DNA from: Halomonas shengliensis
GTDB taxonomy: Bacteria > Pseudomonadota > Gammaproteobacteria > Pseudomonadales > Halomonadaceae
DNA length: 64,000 nt
Assembly: GCF_900104135.1 (NCBI RefSeq)
Contig: NZ_FNIV01000006.1
Coordinates: 1-64,000, forward strand
Direction: 5' to 3'
The notes under the pieces were generated by a model. That model did not search any database and had not been told where the DNA came from. It saw only the letters and a program-made list of their open reading frames with translations. Of the stretch, positions 34,335-45,261 are shown in pieces (positions within the stretch are counted from its first letter, which is position 1; each line of letters starts with the position of its first letter). The position numbers were made by a program, and so were the translations under genes.

Positions 34335-35219
34335 ATGGCAGCTGCAAAAGAGATACGCACCCAGATCGGGAGCATCAAGAACACGCAGAAGATCACCAGC
34401 GCCATGGAAATGGTCGCGGCGTCCAAGATGCGCAGGGCCCAGGACCTGATGAAGGCCAGCCAGCCCTACGCGCGTCAGATCCGCAACGTGGTCGCGCATG
34501 TCGCCGATGCCAACCCCGAGTATCGCCATCCGTGGATGGTCGAGCGCGACGTCCAGCGCGTCGGTTACATCGTGGTCTCCACCGACCGCGGCCTGTGTGG
34601 CGGCCTGAACGTCAACCTGTTCAAGGCCGCCACCCGCGACGCCAAGGGATGGCACGAGCAGGGCGCCGAGCTGGATTTCTGCGCGCTGGGGTCCAAGGCC
34701 GGCGGGTTCTTCAAGAACTACGGAGGCAACCTGGTCGCCGCCAAGAGCGGCCTGGGCGAGTCCCCGGAGATGGAAGACCTGATCGGTAGCGTCAAGGTCA
34801 TGCTGGATGCGTACGACGAGGGCAAGCTGGACCGCCTGTTCGTGGTGTACAACGAGTTCGTCAACACCATGACCCAGAAGCCGGTGGTCCGGCAGCTCCT
34901 GCCCATCTCACCCGACATGGGCAGCGATGCGCACCAGGAAGAAGAGAACACGCGTCCCGGTAGCTGGGACTACCTGTATGAGCCGGATGCCAAGGCGCTG
35001 CTGGATAGCCTGCTGGTTCGCTTCGTCGAATCCCAGGTGTACCAGGCGGTGGTCGAGAACGGGGCCTGCGAGCAGGCCGCGCGGATGCTGGCCATGAAGA
35101 ACGCCACCGACAATGCCGGCGGCCTGATCGACGACCTGGAGATGGTCTACAACAAGGCCCGCCAGGCCGCCATCACCCAGGAGATCTCGGAGATCGTCGG
35201 GGGCGCCGCCGCCGTATAG
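34335..35219 (+). CDS. atpG: F1Fo ATP synthase subunit gamma
   Basis: Central rotor shaft of F1. It has 294 residues. The N-terminal coiled-coil [20 protein letters not shown], seen as [20 protein letters not shown], and the [11 protein letters not shown] segment are conserved, as is the C-terminal [21 protein letters not shown]. It starts 71 bases after atpA. Confidence 0.98.
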   Translation: MAAAKEIRTQIGSIKNTQKITSAMEMVAASKMRRAQDLMKASQPYARQIRNVVAHVADANPEYRHPWMVERDVQRVGYIVVSTDRGLCGGLNVNLFKAATRDAKGWHEQGAELDFCALGSKAGGFFKNYGGNLVAAKSGLGESPEMEDLIGSVKVMLDAYDEGKLDRLFVVYNEFVNTMTQKPVVRQLLPISPDMGSDAHQEEENTRPGSWDYLYEPDAKALLDSLLVRFVESQVYQAVVENGACEQAARMLAMKNATDNAGGLIDDLEMVYNKARQAAITQEISEIVGGAAAV

Positions 35220-35274
35220 CGCCCGGAGGGCAGGGGCCCTCCCGGCACACAGGCTTCATTTGCAGGTACTTTGA

Positions 35275-36663
<1,389 letters not shown>

Positions 36664-36690
36664 TCGGCGTCCCACCAGGAGGACTTCGCT

Positions 36691-37116
36691 ATGGCGAACA
36701 GCTTCAAGTGCGAGATCGTCAGCGCCGAGGAGGGCATCTTCTCCGGCGAGATCGAGCGCGTGGTCGCCACCGGCCGCATGGGCGAGCTGGGCATCCTGCC
36801 CGGCCACGCCCCGCTGCTCACCGAGCTCAAGCCGGGCCCGGTGCGGGTGATCCACGATGGCGAGGAGGAGCACTACTACGTCTCCGGCGGCTTCCTCGAG
36901 GTCCAGCCCGACGTGGTGACCATCCTCGCCGACGCCGCCGTCCGCGCCCATGACCTGGACGAGGCGGCGGCCGAGGAGGCTCGTCAGCAGGCGCTCAGGC
37001 AGCTGAACGACAAGTCCGCGGAGCTGGACTACACCCGTGCCGCGGCGGAGCTCGCCGAGGCGGCGGCCCAGCTGCGCACCGTCCAGCAGCTGCGCAAGAA
37101 GCTCGGCAAGGGCTGA
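36691..37116 (+). CDS. atpC: F1Fo ATP synthase subunit epsilon
   Basis: Rotor subunit and brake on ATP hydrolysis. It has 141 residues. An N-terminal beta domain (GELGILPGHAPLLTELKPG, YYVSGGFLEVQPDVVTILAD) is followed by two C-terminal helices (about 90-141). Last gene of the atp operon, 27 bases after atpD and followed by a terminator. Confidence 0.97.
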   Translation: MANSFKCEIVSAEEGIFSGEIERVVATGRMGELGILPGHAPLLTELKPGPVRVIHDGEEEHYYVSGGFLEVQPDVVTILADAAVRAHDLDEAAAEEARQQALRQLNDKSAELDYTRAAAELAEAAAQLRTVQQLRKKLGKG

Positions 37117-37140
37117 GCCCCGCGCCGGGATGCGCAACGC

Positions 37141-37177
37141 GCCCCCCTGCCTGGCGGAGACGTCGGGGCAGGGGGGC
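37141..37177 (+). terminator. Terminator of the atp operon
   Basis: A 10-bp stem GCCCCCCTGC/GCAGGGGGGC with an extended loop is followed by a T-rich stretch (GTTCTCGTTCCT), 24 bases after the atpC stop. Confidence 0.75.
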
Positions 37178-37242
37178 GTTCTCGTTCCTGCCGTGGCGTC
37201 CGCCCGGCCCGATGAGGCGCCCGCCGGCGCCCGGAGGCTGTC

Positions 37243-38616
37243 ATGTCACTCAACGATGCCCTGCAGGCGCACAAGGCCAGCCTGTGCGAGGCGCTGGCGG
37301 TGGACGACCGCGAGCGCCTCGGTGCGCTGCTGCCGGAGCTGCGCTCGGCGGATATCGCCGAGATCCTCGAGGCGATCCTCGAGGAGGACGCTGACCCGCC
37401 GCTGGCCCTGGCGCTGCTCGGCCGGCTGCCCCTGGAGCGCCAGGCGAGCGTGCTGGGGCACCTGCCCGGGGATGCCCAGCGGGTGCTCGCCGAGGCGTTC
37501 AGCGACGAGCGGCTGCTGCCGATCCTCGAGGAGATGGGCTCGGACGAGCGCGCCGACCTCTTCAACCTGCTCGACGAGGATCGCCGCCAGGCGCTGCTGC
37601 GGCGCATGGCGCGGCGCGAGCGCGAGGAGCTGATCCGCCTGGCGAGCTATGCGGAGGGCACCGCCGGGGCGATCATGACCGCGGACTATGTGGCCATCCC
37701 CAGCGGCATGACGGTCTCCCAGGCGATGATGCGGGTGCGCCAGACGGCGCCTGATGCCGAGACGGTCTACCAGCTCTACATCGTCGACGGCCTGGGGCGC
37801 CTGGCCGGCACCCTGTCGCTGCGCCAGTTGATGGTGGCCCCGCCCGGCGAGCGCATCGACGCGCTGATGATCAAGGACGTGATCCGCATGAGCGTCGATG
37901 CACCCCAGGAGGAGGTGGCGCGCCGTGTGGCCCGCTACGACCTGCTGGCGTTGCCGGTGGTGGATGACGAGGCGCGACTGGTGGGCATCGTCACCCACGA
38001 CGACGCCCTGGACGTGGTGGAGTCCGAGGCCACCGAGGATATCCACAAGGGGATGTCCATCGGTGCCCTGGAGGATGGCGTCAGCCGGGTGCCGCTGTGG
38101 AGCCTCTATCGCAAGCGGGTGACCTGGCTGGTGCTGCTGGTGTTCGCCAACCTGTTCTCCGGCGCCGGCATCGCCTACTTCGAGGAGACCATCGCCGCCC
38201 AGGTGGCGCTGGTGTTCTTCCTGCCGTTGCTGATCGGCAGCGGCGGCAACGCCGGGGCCCAGGCCGCCACCCTGATGGTGCGCGGCATGGCCACCGGCGA
38301 CGTCGGGGTCAGGGACTGGGGAAAGCTGCTGGGGCGCGAGCTGCTGGTGGCAGGCTCCCTGGGGCTGACCATGGCGCTGGCGGTGGCACCCATCGGGGTG
38401 ATGCGCGGCGGCGAGGCGGTGGCCCTGGTGGTGGCCATGAGCATGGTCACCATCGTGCTGTTCGGCAGCCTGCTGGGGATGTGCCTGCCCTTCCTGCTCG
38501 ACCGCCTGGGCTGGGACCCGGCCACCGCCTCGGCGCCGCTGGTGACCACCCTGATCGATGCCTCGGGGGTACTGATCTACTTCGGTATCGCCTCGGCGCT
38601 GCTTGCCGGCCCATGA
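37243..38616 (+). CDS. mgtE: Magnesium transporter MgtE
   Basis: Magnesium-selective channel of the inner membrane. It has 457 residues. A cytosolic N domain (about 1-130, helical repeats) is followed by paired CBS domains (about 135-255) that sense magnesium. Five C-terminal helices carry the pore motif LPLLIGSGGNAGAQ and end GVLIYFGIASALLAG. It directly follows the atp operon but has its own leader. A repeat follows 47 bases after its stop. Confidence 0.95.
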   Translation: MSLNDALQAHKASLCEALAVDDRERLGALLPELRSADIAEILEAILEEDADPPLALALLGRLPLERQASVLGHLPGDAQRVLAEAFSDERLLPILEEMGSDERADLFNLLDEDRRQALLRRMARREREELIRLASYAEGTAGAIMTADYVAIPSGMTVSQAMMRVRQTAPDAETVYQLYIVDGLGRLAGTLSLRQLMVAPPGERIDALMIKDVIRMSVDAPQEEVARRVARYDLLALPVVDDEARLVGIVTHDDALDVVESEATEDIHKGMSIGALEDGVSRVPLWSLYRKRVTWLVLLVFANLFSGAGIAYFEETIAAQVALVFFLPLLIGSGGNAGAQAATLMVRGMATGDVGVRDWGKLLGRELLVAGSLGLTMALAVAPIGVMRGGEAVALVVAMSMVTIVLFGSLLGMCLPFLLDRLGWDPATASAPLVTTLIDASGVLIYFGIASALLAGP

Positions 38617-38663
38617 GACTCGGAGTTATCTCAGAGGTCGGCGCCGCTCAAGGCTTGCCCGGT

Positions 38664-38748
38664 GACAGGCCTCCGAGGGGGCGCTGTGAACCCCTCCCTG
38701 GGCGCTACCGATGCCATCCCTGGCATAGGACCCCCTCTTCGACCTGTC
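38664..38748 (-). repeat. Dispersed repeat, copy C
   Basis: About 85 bases with imperfect inverted ends (GACAGG/CCTGTC), in the opposite orientation to copies A and B. Its 42-base core (38674-38715) matches the core of copy B at 40 of 42 positions. The rest of the 273-base mgtE-uppP gap shows no gene; a TATCCT near 38834 might be a -10 element for uppP. Confidence 0.85.
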
Positions 38749-38889
38749 CCCGGCGCCTTTCGCTGTCCTTGTCGGGCTAACTGCGATGGGCCTAAGCGGG
38801 GCGGACAACGATGGCGCGGGCGTGTATCCTCTGCGCGTCGTGGCGGCCGCGACCTGCGGCCGTCCCTCCTTTTATCGACGGAACCCTCC

Positions 38890-39687
38890 ATGGACTGGCT
38901 ACAGGTCGTCATCCTCTCCATCGTCCAGGGCCTCACCGAGTTCCTGCCCATCTCCAGCTCCGCCCACCTGATCCTGGTGCCGGTGCTGACCGACTGGGAG
39001 GACCAGGGGCTGGCCTTCGACGTGGCCCTGCATCTCGGCAGCCTCTCGGCGGTGGTGATCTACTTCCGCGGCGAGCTCGTGCGCATGGCGCGAAGCTGGC
39101 TGGGCTCCCTGGCCGGTCGCGGCGTGGATGGCGACGCGCGCCTGGCCTGGTGGGTGATCCTGGCGACGCTCCCGGTCTGCGTGGTGGGCCTGGCCTTCCA
39201 TGACGCCATCTCGGTGGGCATGCGCTCGCCGCTGATCATCGCCTTCGGCCTGATCGTCTTCGGCCTGGCGCTGGCCTGGGCCGACTGGGGCCATCGCGGC
39301 AGCCGCGACGAGACTCAGCTCACCCTGCGCGATGCCCTGGTCATCGGGCTGGCCCAGGCCCTGGCGCTGATCCCCGGCACCTCACGCTCCGGCATCACCA
39401 TCACCGCGGCGCTGCTGGTGGGGATGAGCCGCGAGGGGGCGGCGCGCTTCTCCTTCCTGCTGTCGATCCCGGTGATCGTGCTCGCCGGCGGCATGGAGAC
39501 CCTGGGGTTGATCCGCGACGCGGCCGAGGTGGAGTGGTTCACCCTGACGGTGGGGACCCTGCTCTCCGGCATCAGTGCCTATCTGTGCATCCACTTCTTC
39601 CTGGCCTTCATCAGGCGGGTCGGTATGCAGCCCTTCGTCCTCTACCGGCTGCTGCTCGGGGCCTGGCTGCTGTGGCTATTCTGGTAA
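38890..39687 (+). CDS. uppP: Undecaprenyl-diphosphatase (BacA/UppP)
   Basis: Membrane phosphatase that recycles the undecaprenyl carrier for cell-wall synthesis; extra copies give bacitracin resistance. It has 265 residues and about eight helices. Conserved motifs: VQGLTEFLPISSSAHLIL (with the catalytic glutamate and serines) and the second box IPGTSRSGITITAALL. The start at 38890 is fixed by homology (MDWLQVVILSIVQG). Confidence 0.97.
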   Translation: MDWLQVVILSIVQGLTEFLPISSSAHLILVPVLTDWEDQGLAFDVALHLGSLSAVVIYFRGELVRMARSWLGSLAGRGVDGDARLAWWVILATLPVCVVGLAFHDAISVGMRSPLIIAFGLIVFGLALAWADWGHRGSRDETQLTLRDALVIGLAQALALIPGTSRSGITITAALLVGMSREGAARFSFLLSIPVIVLAGGMETLGLIRDAAEVEWFTLTVGTLLSGISAYLCIHFFLAFIRRVGMQPFVLYRLLLGAWLLWLFW

Positions 39688-39728
39688 CCTGTGGGTCCCG
39701 CCCCCTACCCGTGAGGACAGGCGTCACC

Positions 39729-40799
39729 ATGCGACGATTCCGGCTCCTACTGCCCCTCTTCCTGCTGCTGGCGCTTGCCGCCTGCTCCGAGCGTGACCGG
39801 CCGCTGGAGTCGCCGGTGCGCTTCGAGGGGGGCATCTTCGGCAGCTTCTACCAGGTCACCGTCGTCGATCCGCTGACCCAGGGCGAGGCGAACGCCCTGG
39901 AGGAGGGGATCCTTGCCGAGCTCGAGGCGGTGGATGCGCAGATGTCGCTCTACCGGGAGGACTCGGAGCTCGCCGACTTCAACCATGCCCCCCTGGAGGC
40001 GTGGCAGCCGCTCTCCGACCCCCTGACCGAGGTGCTGGGCATCGCCCTGGGGGTGGCCGAGGCCAGCGGCGGCGCCTTCGATGTCACCGTGGGCGGGCTG
40101 GTCAACCTGTGGAGCTTCGGCGCCGAGGCGCGCCCCGAGCGGGTGCCCGCCGAGGAGGCGCTGGCCGCGCGGCTGGCCCATGTCGGCATGGACGCCCTGG
40201 AGCTGAGGCCCGAGGCCCGGGAGGCGCGTCGCCTGCGCGATGTCACCGTCGACCTGGGCGGGGTGGCCAAGGGCTACGCCACCGATCGCGTGGCCGCCTT
40301 CCTCGAGGCCCAGGGCATCGAGCACTTCCTGGTCAACCTGGGCGGCGACCTGCTGGCCCGGGGCTACCGGGATGGCGAGGCGGAGCCCTGGCGCATCGGC
40401 ATCGAGGCGCCGCTGCAGGATCGCCGGGAGGCCCAGGTGGTGCTGCCGCTCCACGACATCTCGGTGGCCACCTCCGGGGACTATCGCAACTTCTTCATGG
40501 AGGAGGGGCGGCGCTACTCACACACCCTCGACCCACGCAGCGGCCGGCCGATCACCCACCGCCTGGCCTCGGTGAGCGTCTTCCACCCCGCCAATGCCTG
40601 GGCCGACGCCTGGGCCACAGCGCTGACGGTGCTGGGCGAGGAGGCCGGCATGGCGCTGGCCGAGGCGCAGGGGCTGGCGGTGCTGATGAGCGTGCGCGAG
40701 CGGGACGGCTGGCGCACCCTGGCGAGTCCGGCCTTCGTCGAACGCTTCGGCGAGGCGCCCCTCGATGGCCGGGACGCGAACAACGCAATTCAGGAGTGA
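39729..40799 (+). CDS. apbE: FAD:protein FMN transferase (ApbE), lipoprotein
   Basis: Covalently attaches FMN to threonine residues of periplasmic targets such as NqrB/NqrC and RnfG/RnfD. It has 356 residues. A lipoprotein signal ends in LAAC (cysteine about residue 19). Family motifs: MSLYREDSEL, GGAFDVTVGGLVNLW, DLGGVAKGYATDR and LVNLGGDL. No Nqr or Rnf genes lie in the window. glmU follows three bases later. Confidence 0.94.
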   Translation: MRRFRLLLPLFLLLALAACSERDRPLESPVRFEGGIFGSFYQVTVVDPLTQGEANALEEGILAELEAVDAQMSLYREDSELADFNHAPLEAWQPLSDPLTEVLGIALGVAEASGGAFDVTVGGLVNLWSFGAEARPERVPAEEALAARLAHVGMDALELRPEAREARRLRDVTVDLGGVAKGYATDRVAAFLEAQGIEHFLVNLGGDLLARGYRDGEAEPWRIGIEAPLQDRREAQVVLPLHDISVATSGDYRNFFMEEGRRYSHTLDPRSGRPITHRLASVSVFHPANAWADAWATALTVLGEEAGMALAEAQGLAVLMSVRERDGWRTLASPAFVERFGEAPLDGRDANNAIQE

Positions 40800-40802
40800 A
40801 GG

Positions 40803-42167
40803 ATGACGCTTGATGTGGTGATACTGGCGGCCGGGCAGGGCACCCGGATGCGCTCGACCCTGCCCAAGGTGCTGCACCGCCTGGCCGGCAAGCCGATGGT
40901 GCGCCATGTGCTGGATACCGCCGCGGGGCTCGAGGCCGAGCGCACCCATGTGGTGGTCGGGCACGGCGCCGAGAAGGTTCGCGAGGCGCTGGCCGACAGC
41001 CGGGTGCACTTCGCGCTGCAGGCCGAGCAGAAGGGCACCGGCCATGCCGTGGCCCAGACCCTCGACGGCCTCGGCAACGGCCGCGTGCTGGTGCTCTACG
41101 GTGACGTGCCGCTGATCCGCCGGGAGACCCTGGCGCGCCTGCTGGACGGGGTCGATGACGACCACCTGGGTCTGCTCACCGTGACCCTCGACGATCCCGG
41201 CGGCTACGGGCGCATCCTGCGCGACGCCGAGGGCAAGACGGTGGCCATCGTCGAGGACAAGGATGCCAGCGAGAGCGAGCGGGCGGTGCGCGAGTGCAAC
41301 ACCGGCATCATGGCGATGACCGCCGACCAGCTGCGCCGCTGGCTGCCGCGGCTCTCCGCCGACAATGCCCAGGGCGAGTACTATCTCACCGATATCATCG
41401 CCATGGCCGCCGCCGAGGGGGTCGAGATCGTCACCGCCCAGCCGCAGGACCCGCTGGAGGTGGAGGGGGTCAACAACCGGGCGCAGATGGCGCGCCTGGA
41501 GCGTGCCCACCAGCGCGCCATCGCCGAGACGCTGATGGCCGAGGGCGTGGCCCTGGCCGACCCGACGCGGCTCGACGTGCGCGGCACCCTGCGCTGCGGC
41601 CACGACGTGGAGATCGACGTGGGCTGCGTCTTCGAGGGCGAGGTAGTGCTGGGCGAGGGGGTGCGCATCGGCCCCCACTGCGTTATCCGCGACAGCCATA
41701 TCGGCGCCGAGAGCGTAATCGAGCCCCACAGCGTGATCGAGGGAGCGGTGATCGCCGGGCGCAGCACCATCGGCCCCTTCGCCCGCCTGCGCCCCGGCTC
41801 GCGCCTGGCGGTGGGCGCCAAGGTGGGCAATTTCGTCGAGACCAAGAACGTCGAGGTGGGCGAGGGCAGCAAGATCAACCACCTGAGCTATGTGGGCGAT
41901 GCCCGCCTGGGGCGCGGGGTCAACGTCGGCGCCGGCACCATCACCTGCAACTACGACGGCGCCAACAAGCACCGCACCGAGATCGGCGACGACGCCTTCA
42001 TCGGCTCCAACAGCGCCCTGGTGGCGCCGGTGAGCATCGGCCGCGGCGCCACCGTGGGGGCCGGCTCCACCATCGGCAAGGATGTCGCCGACAACGCCCT
42101 GGCGGTGACCCGCGCCCGCCAGGTGAGCAAGGCCGACTGGCCGCGGCCGCGCAAGCAGGACGACTGA
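40803..42167 (+). CDS. glmU: Bifunctional UDP-GlcNAc pyrophosphorylase / glucosamine-1-phosphate acetyltransferase
   Basis: Makes UDP-GlcNAc for peptidoglycan and lipopolysaccharide. It has 454 residues. The N-terminal uridylyltransferase (about 1-228) has VILAAGQGTRMRSTLPKVL and LYGDVPLI. The C-terminal left-handed beta helix acetyltransferase (about 250-454) has NFVETKNVEVGEGSKINHLS and GAGTITCNYDGANKHRT. Overlapping GGAG in the apbE end serves as ribosome site. The last codons (RKQDD) belong to a tandem repeat that continues into the gap. Confidence 0.98.
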   Translation: MTLDVVILAAGQGTRMRSTLPKVLHRLAGKPMVRHVLDTAAGLEAERTHVVVGHGAEKVREALADSRVHFALQAEQKGTGHAVAQTLDGLGNGRVLVLYGDVPLIRRETLARLLDGVDDDHLGLLTVTLDDPGGYGRILRDAEGKTVAIVEDKDASESERAVRECNTGIMAMTADQLRRWLPRLSADNAQGEYYLTDIIAMAAAEGVEIVTAQPQDPLEVEGVNNRAQMARLERAHQRAIAETLMAEGVALADPTRLDVRGTLRCGHDVEIDVGCVFEGEVVLGEGVRIGPHCVIRDSHIGAESVIEPHSVIEGAVIAGRSTIGPFARLRPGSRLAVGAKVGNFVETKNVEVGEGSKINHLSYVGDARLGRGVNVGAGTITCNYDGANKHRTEIGDDAFIGSNSALVAPVSIGRGATVGAGSTIGKDVADNALAVTRARQVSKADWPRPRKQDD

Positions 42168-42210
42168 GGCGCGCAGGCAGGACGACCGAAGCGCAAGCAG
42201 GACGACTTAG
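42149..42210 (+). repeat. Triple tandem repeat at the end of glmU
   Basis: Three consecutive units of 20, 22 and 20 bases, each containing GCGCA(A/G)GCAGGACGAC: 42149-42168, 42169-42190 and 42191-42210. The first encodes the last residues and stop of GlmU; the other two fill the gap before the glmS ribosome site (GGAG at 42210-42213). Confidence 0.85.
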
Positions 42211-42221
42211 GAGAGCAGCAC

Positions 42222-44057
42222 ATGTGTGGAATCGTCGGAGCCGTTGCCGAGCGCAACGTGGAAGCCATCCTGCTGGAGGGACTCAAGCGCCTGGAGTACC
42301 GCGGCTATGACTCCGCCGGCATGGCGGTGCTGGCCGCGGACGGCACCCTGCAGCGCCGCCGCGCGGTGGGCAAGGTGGCGGCCCTGGCCGAGCGCCTGGT
42401 GGAGGCGCCGCTTTCCGGGCGCTGCGGCATCGCCCACACCCGCTGGGCGACCCACGGCCGGCCCAGCGAGGTCAACGCCCATCCCCACCAGTCCGGCGAG
42501 CGCCTGGCGGTGGTCCACAACGGCATCATCGAGAACCACGAGCCGCTGCGTCGTGACCTCGAAGCCGACGGCTACCGCTTCGACTCCGAGACCGACACCG
42601 AGGTGGTGGCCCACCTGGTGGCGCGGGAGAGCGAGGCGGCGGGTGACCTGCTCGACGCGGTACGGCGCACCCTGGCCCGCCTCGACGGCGCCTATGCGCT
42701 GGGCGTGGTGAGCGCCGACGCGCCCGACGTCATCGTCGGCGCCCGCAAGGGCAGCCCGCTGGTGGTGGGCGTAGGCATCGGCGAGGCCTTCCTGGGCTCC
42801 GATCCCCTGGCGCTGCTGCAGGTCACCGACCGCTTCATCTACCTGGAGGAGGGCGACGTGGTGCGTCTCTCCGCGGGCGGGCGCATCGAGGTGTTCGACG
42901 CCGCTGGGACACCGATGGAGCGCGAGGTGCAGACCTTCGAGCATGGCGACGGCGCCGCCAGCCGCGGCGACTATCGGCACTTCATGCTCAAGGAGATCCA
43001 TGAGCAGCCGGCGGTGATCGCCGCCTGCCTGGAGGGTCGCCTGGGCGAGCGCTCGGCGCTGGTGGAGAGCTTCGGTCCCGACGCCGAGGCGCTCTTCTCC
43101 CGGGTCCGCCAGGTGCACATCGTCGCCTGCGGCACCAGCTACCACGCCGGCATGGTGGCCCGCTACTGGCTGGAGCGCTTCGCCGGGGTGCCGGTGCAGG
43201 TGGAGGTGGCCTCGGAGTACCGCTACCGCCGGGTGGTGGTGCCCGAGGATACCCTCTTCGTCACCCTCTCCCAGTCCGGCGAGACCGCCGACACCCTGGC
43301 GGCACTGCGCTTCGCCCGGGAGCGAGGCTACCTTGCCAGCCTGGCGATCTGCAACGTGCCGGGGAGCTCCCTGGTGCGCGAGTCGGACCTCTCGCTGATG
43401 ACCCAGGCGGGACCAGAGATCGGCGTGGCCTCCACCAAGGCCTTCACCACCCAGCTCACCGCCCTGATGCTGTTCACCCTGGCCCTGGGCCGCCTCAAGG
43501 GGCTGGACGCGGGCGTGCAGGGCGAGCTGGTGGCGGCGCTGCGCGGCCTGCCGCGGCTGATGGAGGGGGTGCTGGCGCTCGACGGCGAGATCGAGGCGCT
43601 CTCCACCGCCTTCGCCGAGAAGCACCACGCCCTCTTCCTGGGCCGCGGGGCCCACTTCCCCATCGCCCTGGAGGGGGCGCTCAAGCTCAAGGAGATCTCC
43701 TACATCCACGCCGAGGCCTACCCGGCGGGAGAGCTCAAGCACGGCCCCTTGGCGCTGGTGGATGCCGAGATGCCGGTGATCTCCGTGGCCCCCAACGATG
43801 AGCTGCTCGACAAGCTCAAGTCCAACCTCCAGGAGGTGCGGGCCCGCGGCGGCGAGCTCTTCGTGTTCGCCGACGAGGAGGTGGGGATGAACGAGGAGGA
43901 GTATGTGCACGTGCTCCGTCTGCCCAGGGTGCACGAGGCCCTGGCGCCGATCCTCTACACCCTGCCGCTGCAGCTGCTCAGCTACCACGTGGCGGTGCTC
44001 AAGGGCACCGACGTGGACCAGCCGCGCAACCTGGCCAAGAGCGTGACGGTGGAGTGA
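42222..44057 (+). CDS. glmS: Glutamine-fructose-6-phosphate aminotransferase (isomerising)
   Basis: First step of hexosamine synthesis: fructose-6-phosphate plus glutamine to glucosamine-6-phosphate. It has 611 residues. The catalytic N-terminal cysteine is C2 (MCGIVGAVAERN), with TRWATHGRPSE and HNGIIENH in the glutaminase domain. Two SIS sugar-isomerase domains follow (CGTSYHAGMVARYW, SQSGETADTLAAL), and the end DQPRNLAKSVTVE is typical. It lies 54 bases after glmU. No glmS ribozyme is seen. Confidence 0.98.
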   Translation: MCGIVGAVAERNVEAILLEGLKRLEYRGYDSAGMAVLAADGTLQRRRAVGKVAALAERLVEAPLSGRCGIAHTRWATHGRPSEVNAHPHQSGERLAVVHNGIIENHEPLRRDLEADGYRFDSETDTEVVAHLVARESEAAGDLLDAVRRTLARLDGAYALGVVSADAPDVIVGARKGSPLVVGVGIGEAFLGSDPLALLQVTDRFIYLEEGDVVRLSAGGRIEVFDAAGTPMEREVQTFEHGDGAASRGDYRHFMLKEIHEQPAVIAACLEGRLGERSALVESFGPDAEALFSRVRQVHIVACGTSYHAGMVARYWLERFAGVPVQVEVASEYRYRRVVVPEDTLFVTLSQSGETADTLAALRFARERGYLASLAICNVPGSSLVRESDLSLMTQAGPEIGVASTKAFTTQLTALMLFTLALGRLKGLDAGVQGELVAALRGLPRLMEGVLALDGEIEALSTAFAEKHHALFLGRGAHFPIALEGALKLKEISYIHAEAYPAGELKHGPLALVDAEMPVISVAPNDELLDKLKSNLQEVRARGGELFVFADEEVGMNEEEYVHVLRLPRVHEALAPILYTLPLQLLSYHVAVLKGTDVDQPRNLAKSVTVE

Positions 44058-44923
44058 CGCCTCCCGCCGAGCCGCCGATCCACCTGGGGCTGCCGATGTG
44101 GGCCAACCCCGACTGGCGCGGCGGCCTCTATCCCCCGCACGGCGGCGGCCTCGAGGAGTACGCCCGGGTGTTCTCCGCGGTGGAGGGCAACACCACCTTC
44201 TACAGCGGGGCACCCAAGGCCGAGACAGTGGCGGCCTGGTCCCGCCAGGCGCCGCCGGGCTTTCGCTTCTGCTTCAAGCTGCCCGCCGCCCTGACCCACG
44301 ACAGGCGCCTGGCCGGGATCGAGGCCGAGCTCGACGCCTTCCTCGCGGCGCTGGCCCCACTGCACGATCGCCTGGGGCCGCTGATGGTGCAGCTCCCCCG
44401 CGACTTCGGTGCCGAAGAGCTCCCCCGGCTGGAAGCGCTGCTGAGTCGTTGGCCGACAGGCATTCCTTGCGCGGTGGAGGTACGCCACAGCGAATTTTTC
44501 CACAAGGGGAGGGCGGAGCGCGATCTCAACAGGTTGTTGATAACTCATGGCGTGGATCGCGTGATGCTCGACGTGCGGCCGCTCTTCGCCACCCCGGCGG
44601 GCGACCATCCCGGCCTGCGCCAGGCCCAGTGCGAGAAGCCGAGACGCCCATTACACGTGCTTTCCACGGCGGATCGCCCGCTGGTGCGCTTCATCGGGCA
44701 CCTGGACGGCGAGATCAACGCGCGCTGCTTCTCCCCCTGGATAGAGCGTCTCTCCCTGTGGATAAAACAGGGGAAAACCCCTTACCTGATGGTGCATACA
44801 CCGGACAACCGGCGGGCCCCGGAGCTAGCGCGACGCCTGCATGGGGGGCTGGCGGAGCGGCTGGCGCTGCCTGACTTGCCGCCCTTCCCCGGCGAGGCCC
44901 AGGCCAGCCTGTTCGGTGGCTGA
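44054..44923 (+). CDS. DUF72 family protein (YecE-like)
   Basis: Protein of unknown function with a predicted TIM-barrel fold, 289 residues. Family features are HLGLPMWANPDWRGGLYP near the start, VEGNTTFYSGAPKAETV, FCFKLPAALTHDRRL, and the C-terminal PYLMVHTPDN. The start is GTG at 44054, overlapping the glmS stop as GTGA, so expression is probably coupled to glmS. A perfect DnaA box (44757-44765) falls inside, probably by chance. Confidence 0.85.
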   Translation: MTPPAEPPIHLGLPMWANPDWRGGLYPPHGGGLEEYARVFSAVEGNTTFYSGAPKAETVAAWSRQAPPGFRFCFKLPAALTHDRRLAGIEAELDAFLAALAPLHDRLGPLMVQLPRDFGAEELPRLEALLSRWPTGIPCAVEVRHSEFFHKGRAERDLNRLLITHGVDRVMLDVRPLFATPAGDHPGLRQAQCEKPRRPLHVLSTADRPLVRFIGHLDGEINARCFSPWIERLSLWIKQGKTPYLMVHTPDNRRAPELARRLHGGLAERLALPDLPPFPGEAQASLFGG

Positions 44924-45261
44924 GGTGTTCGCCCCATCGCTGAGCCAGGTCAACGAGATCGGACTGGCCATCGGGCGTTTGATCGGATAGTTTTATGGGC
45001 CGGAGCGCCCTTACCCCTGGATTCTGACTGGATATGACGCCTAACCTGCGTCGATCTTGCGATAATCCTGCGTTCCCGCACCCTGCGCTCGACGGCTACC
45101 CGCCGGCGGTCGCGGGGTGCAGCGGCAGCGATCCTGCCCGGATCCTGTCATGCTCTGGATGGCGCCCTGCGACCCACGGCGCCCTGGACGTGGCAATGAC
45201 AAGCACAAGCCGCCATCGCGCCGGACCGGCCGCTGGCGACACGACCAAGACAGGGTGACAC
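44924..45261. other. Gene-free stretch before the symporter gene
   Basis: 338 bases with no credible reading frame. An extended -10 element TGCGATAAT (45058-45066) is present but has no good -35, so promoter assignment is weak. Short inverted repeats rich in GC occur around 45110-45180. Nothing else is recognised. Confidence 0.4.

Noticed and set aside
42168..42221. glmS ribozyme or riboswitch before glmS
   Set aside because: The gap is 54 bases and consists of tandem repeats; there is no room for such a structure.
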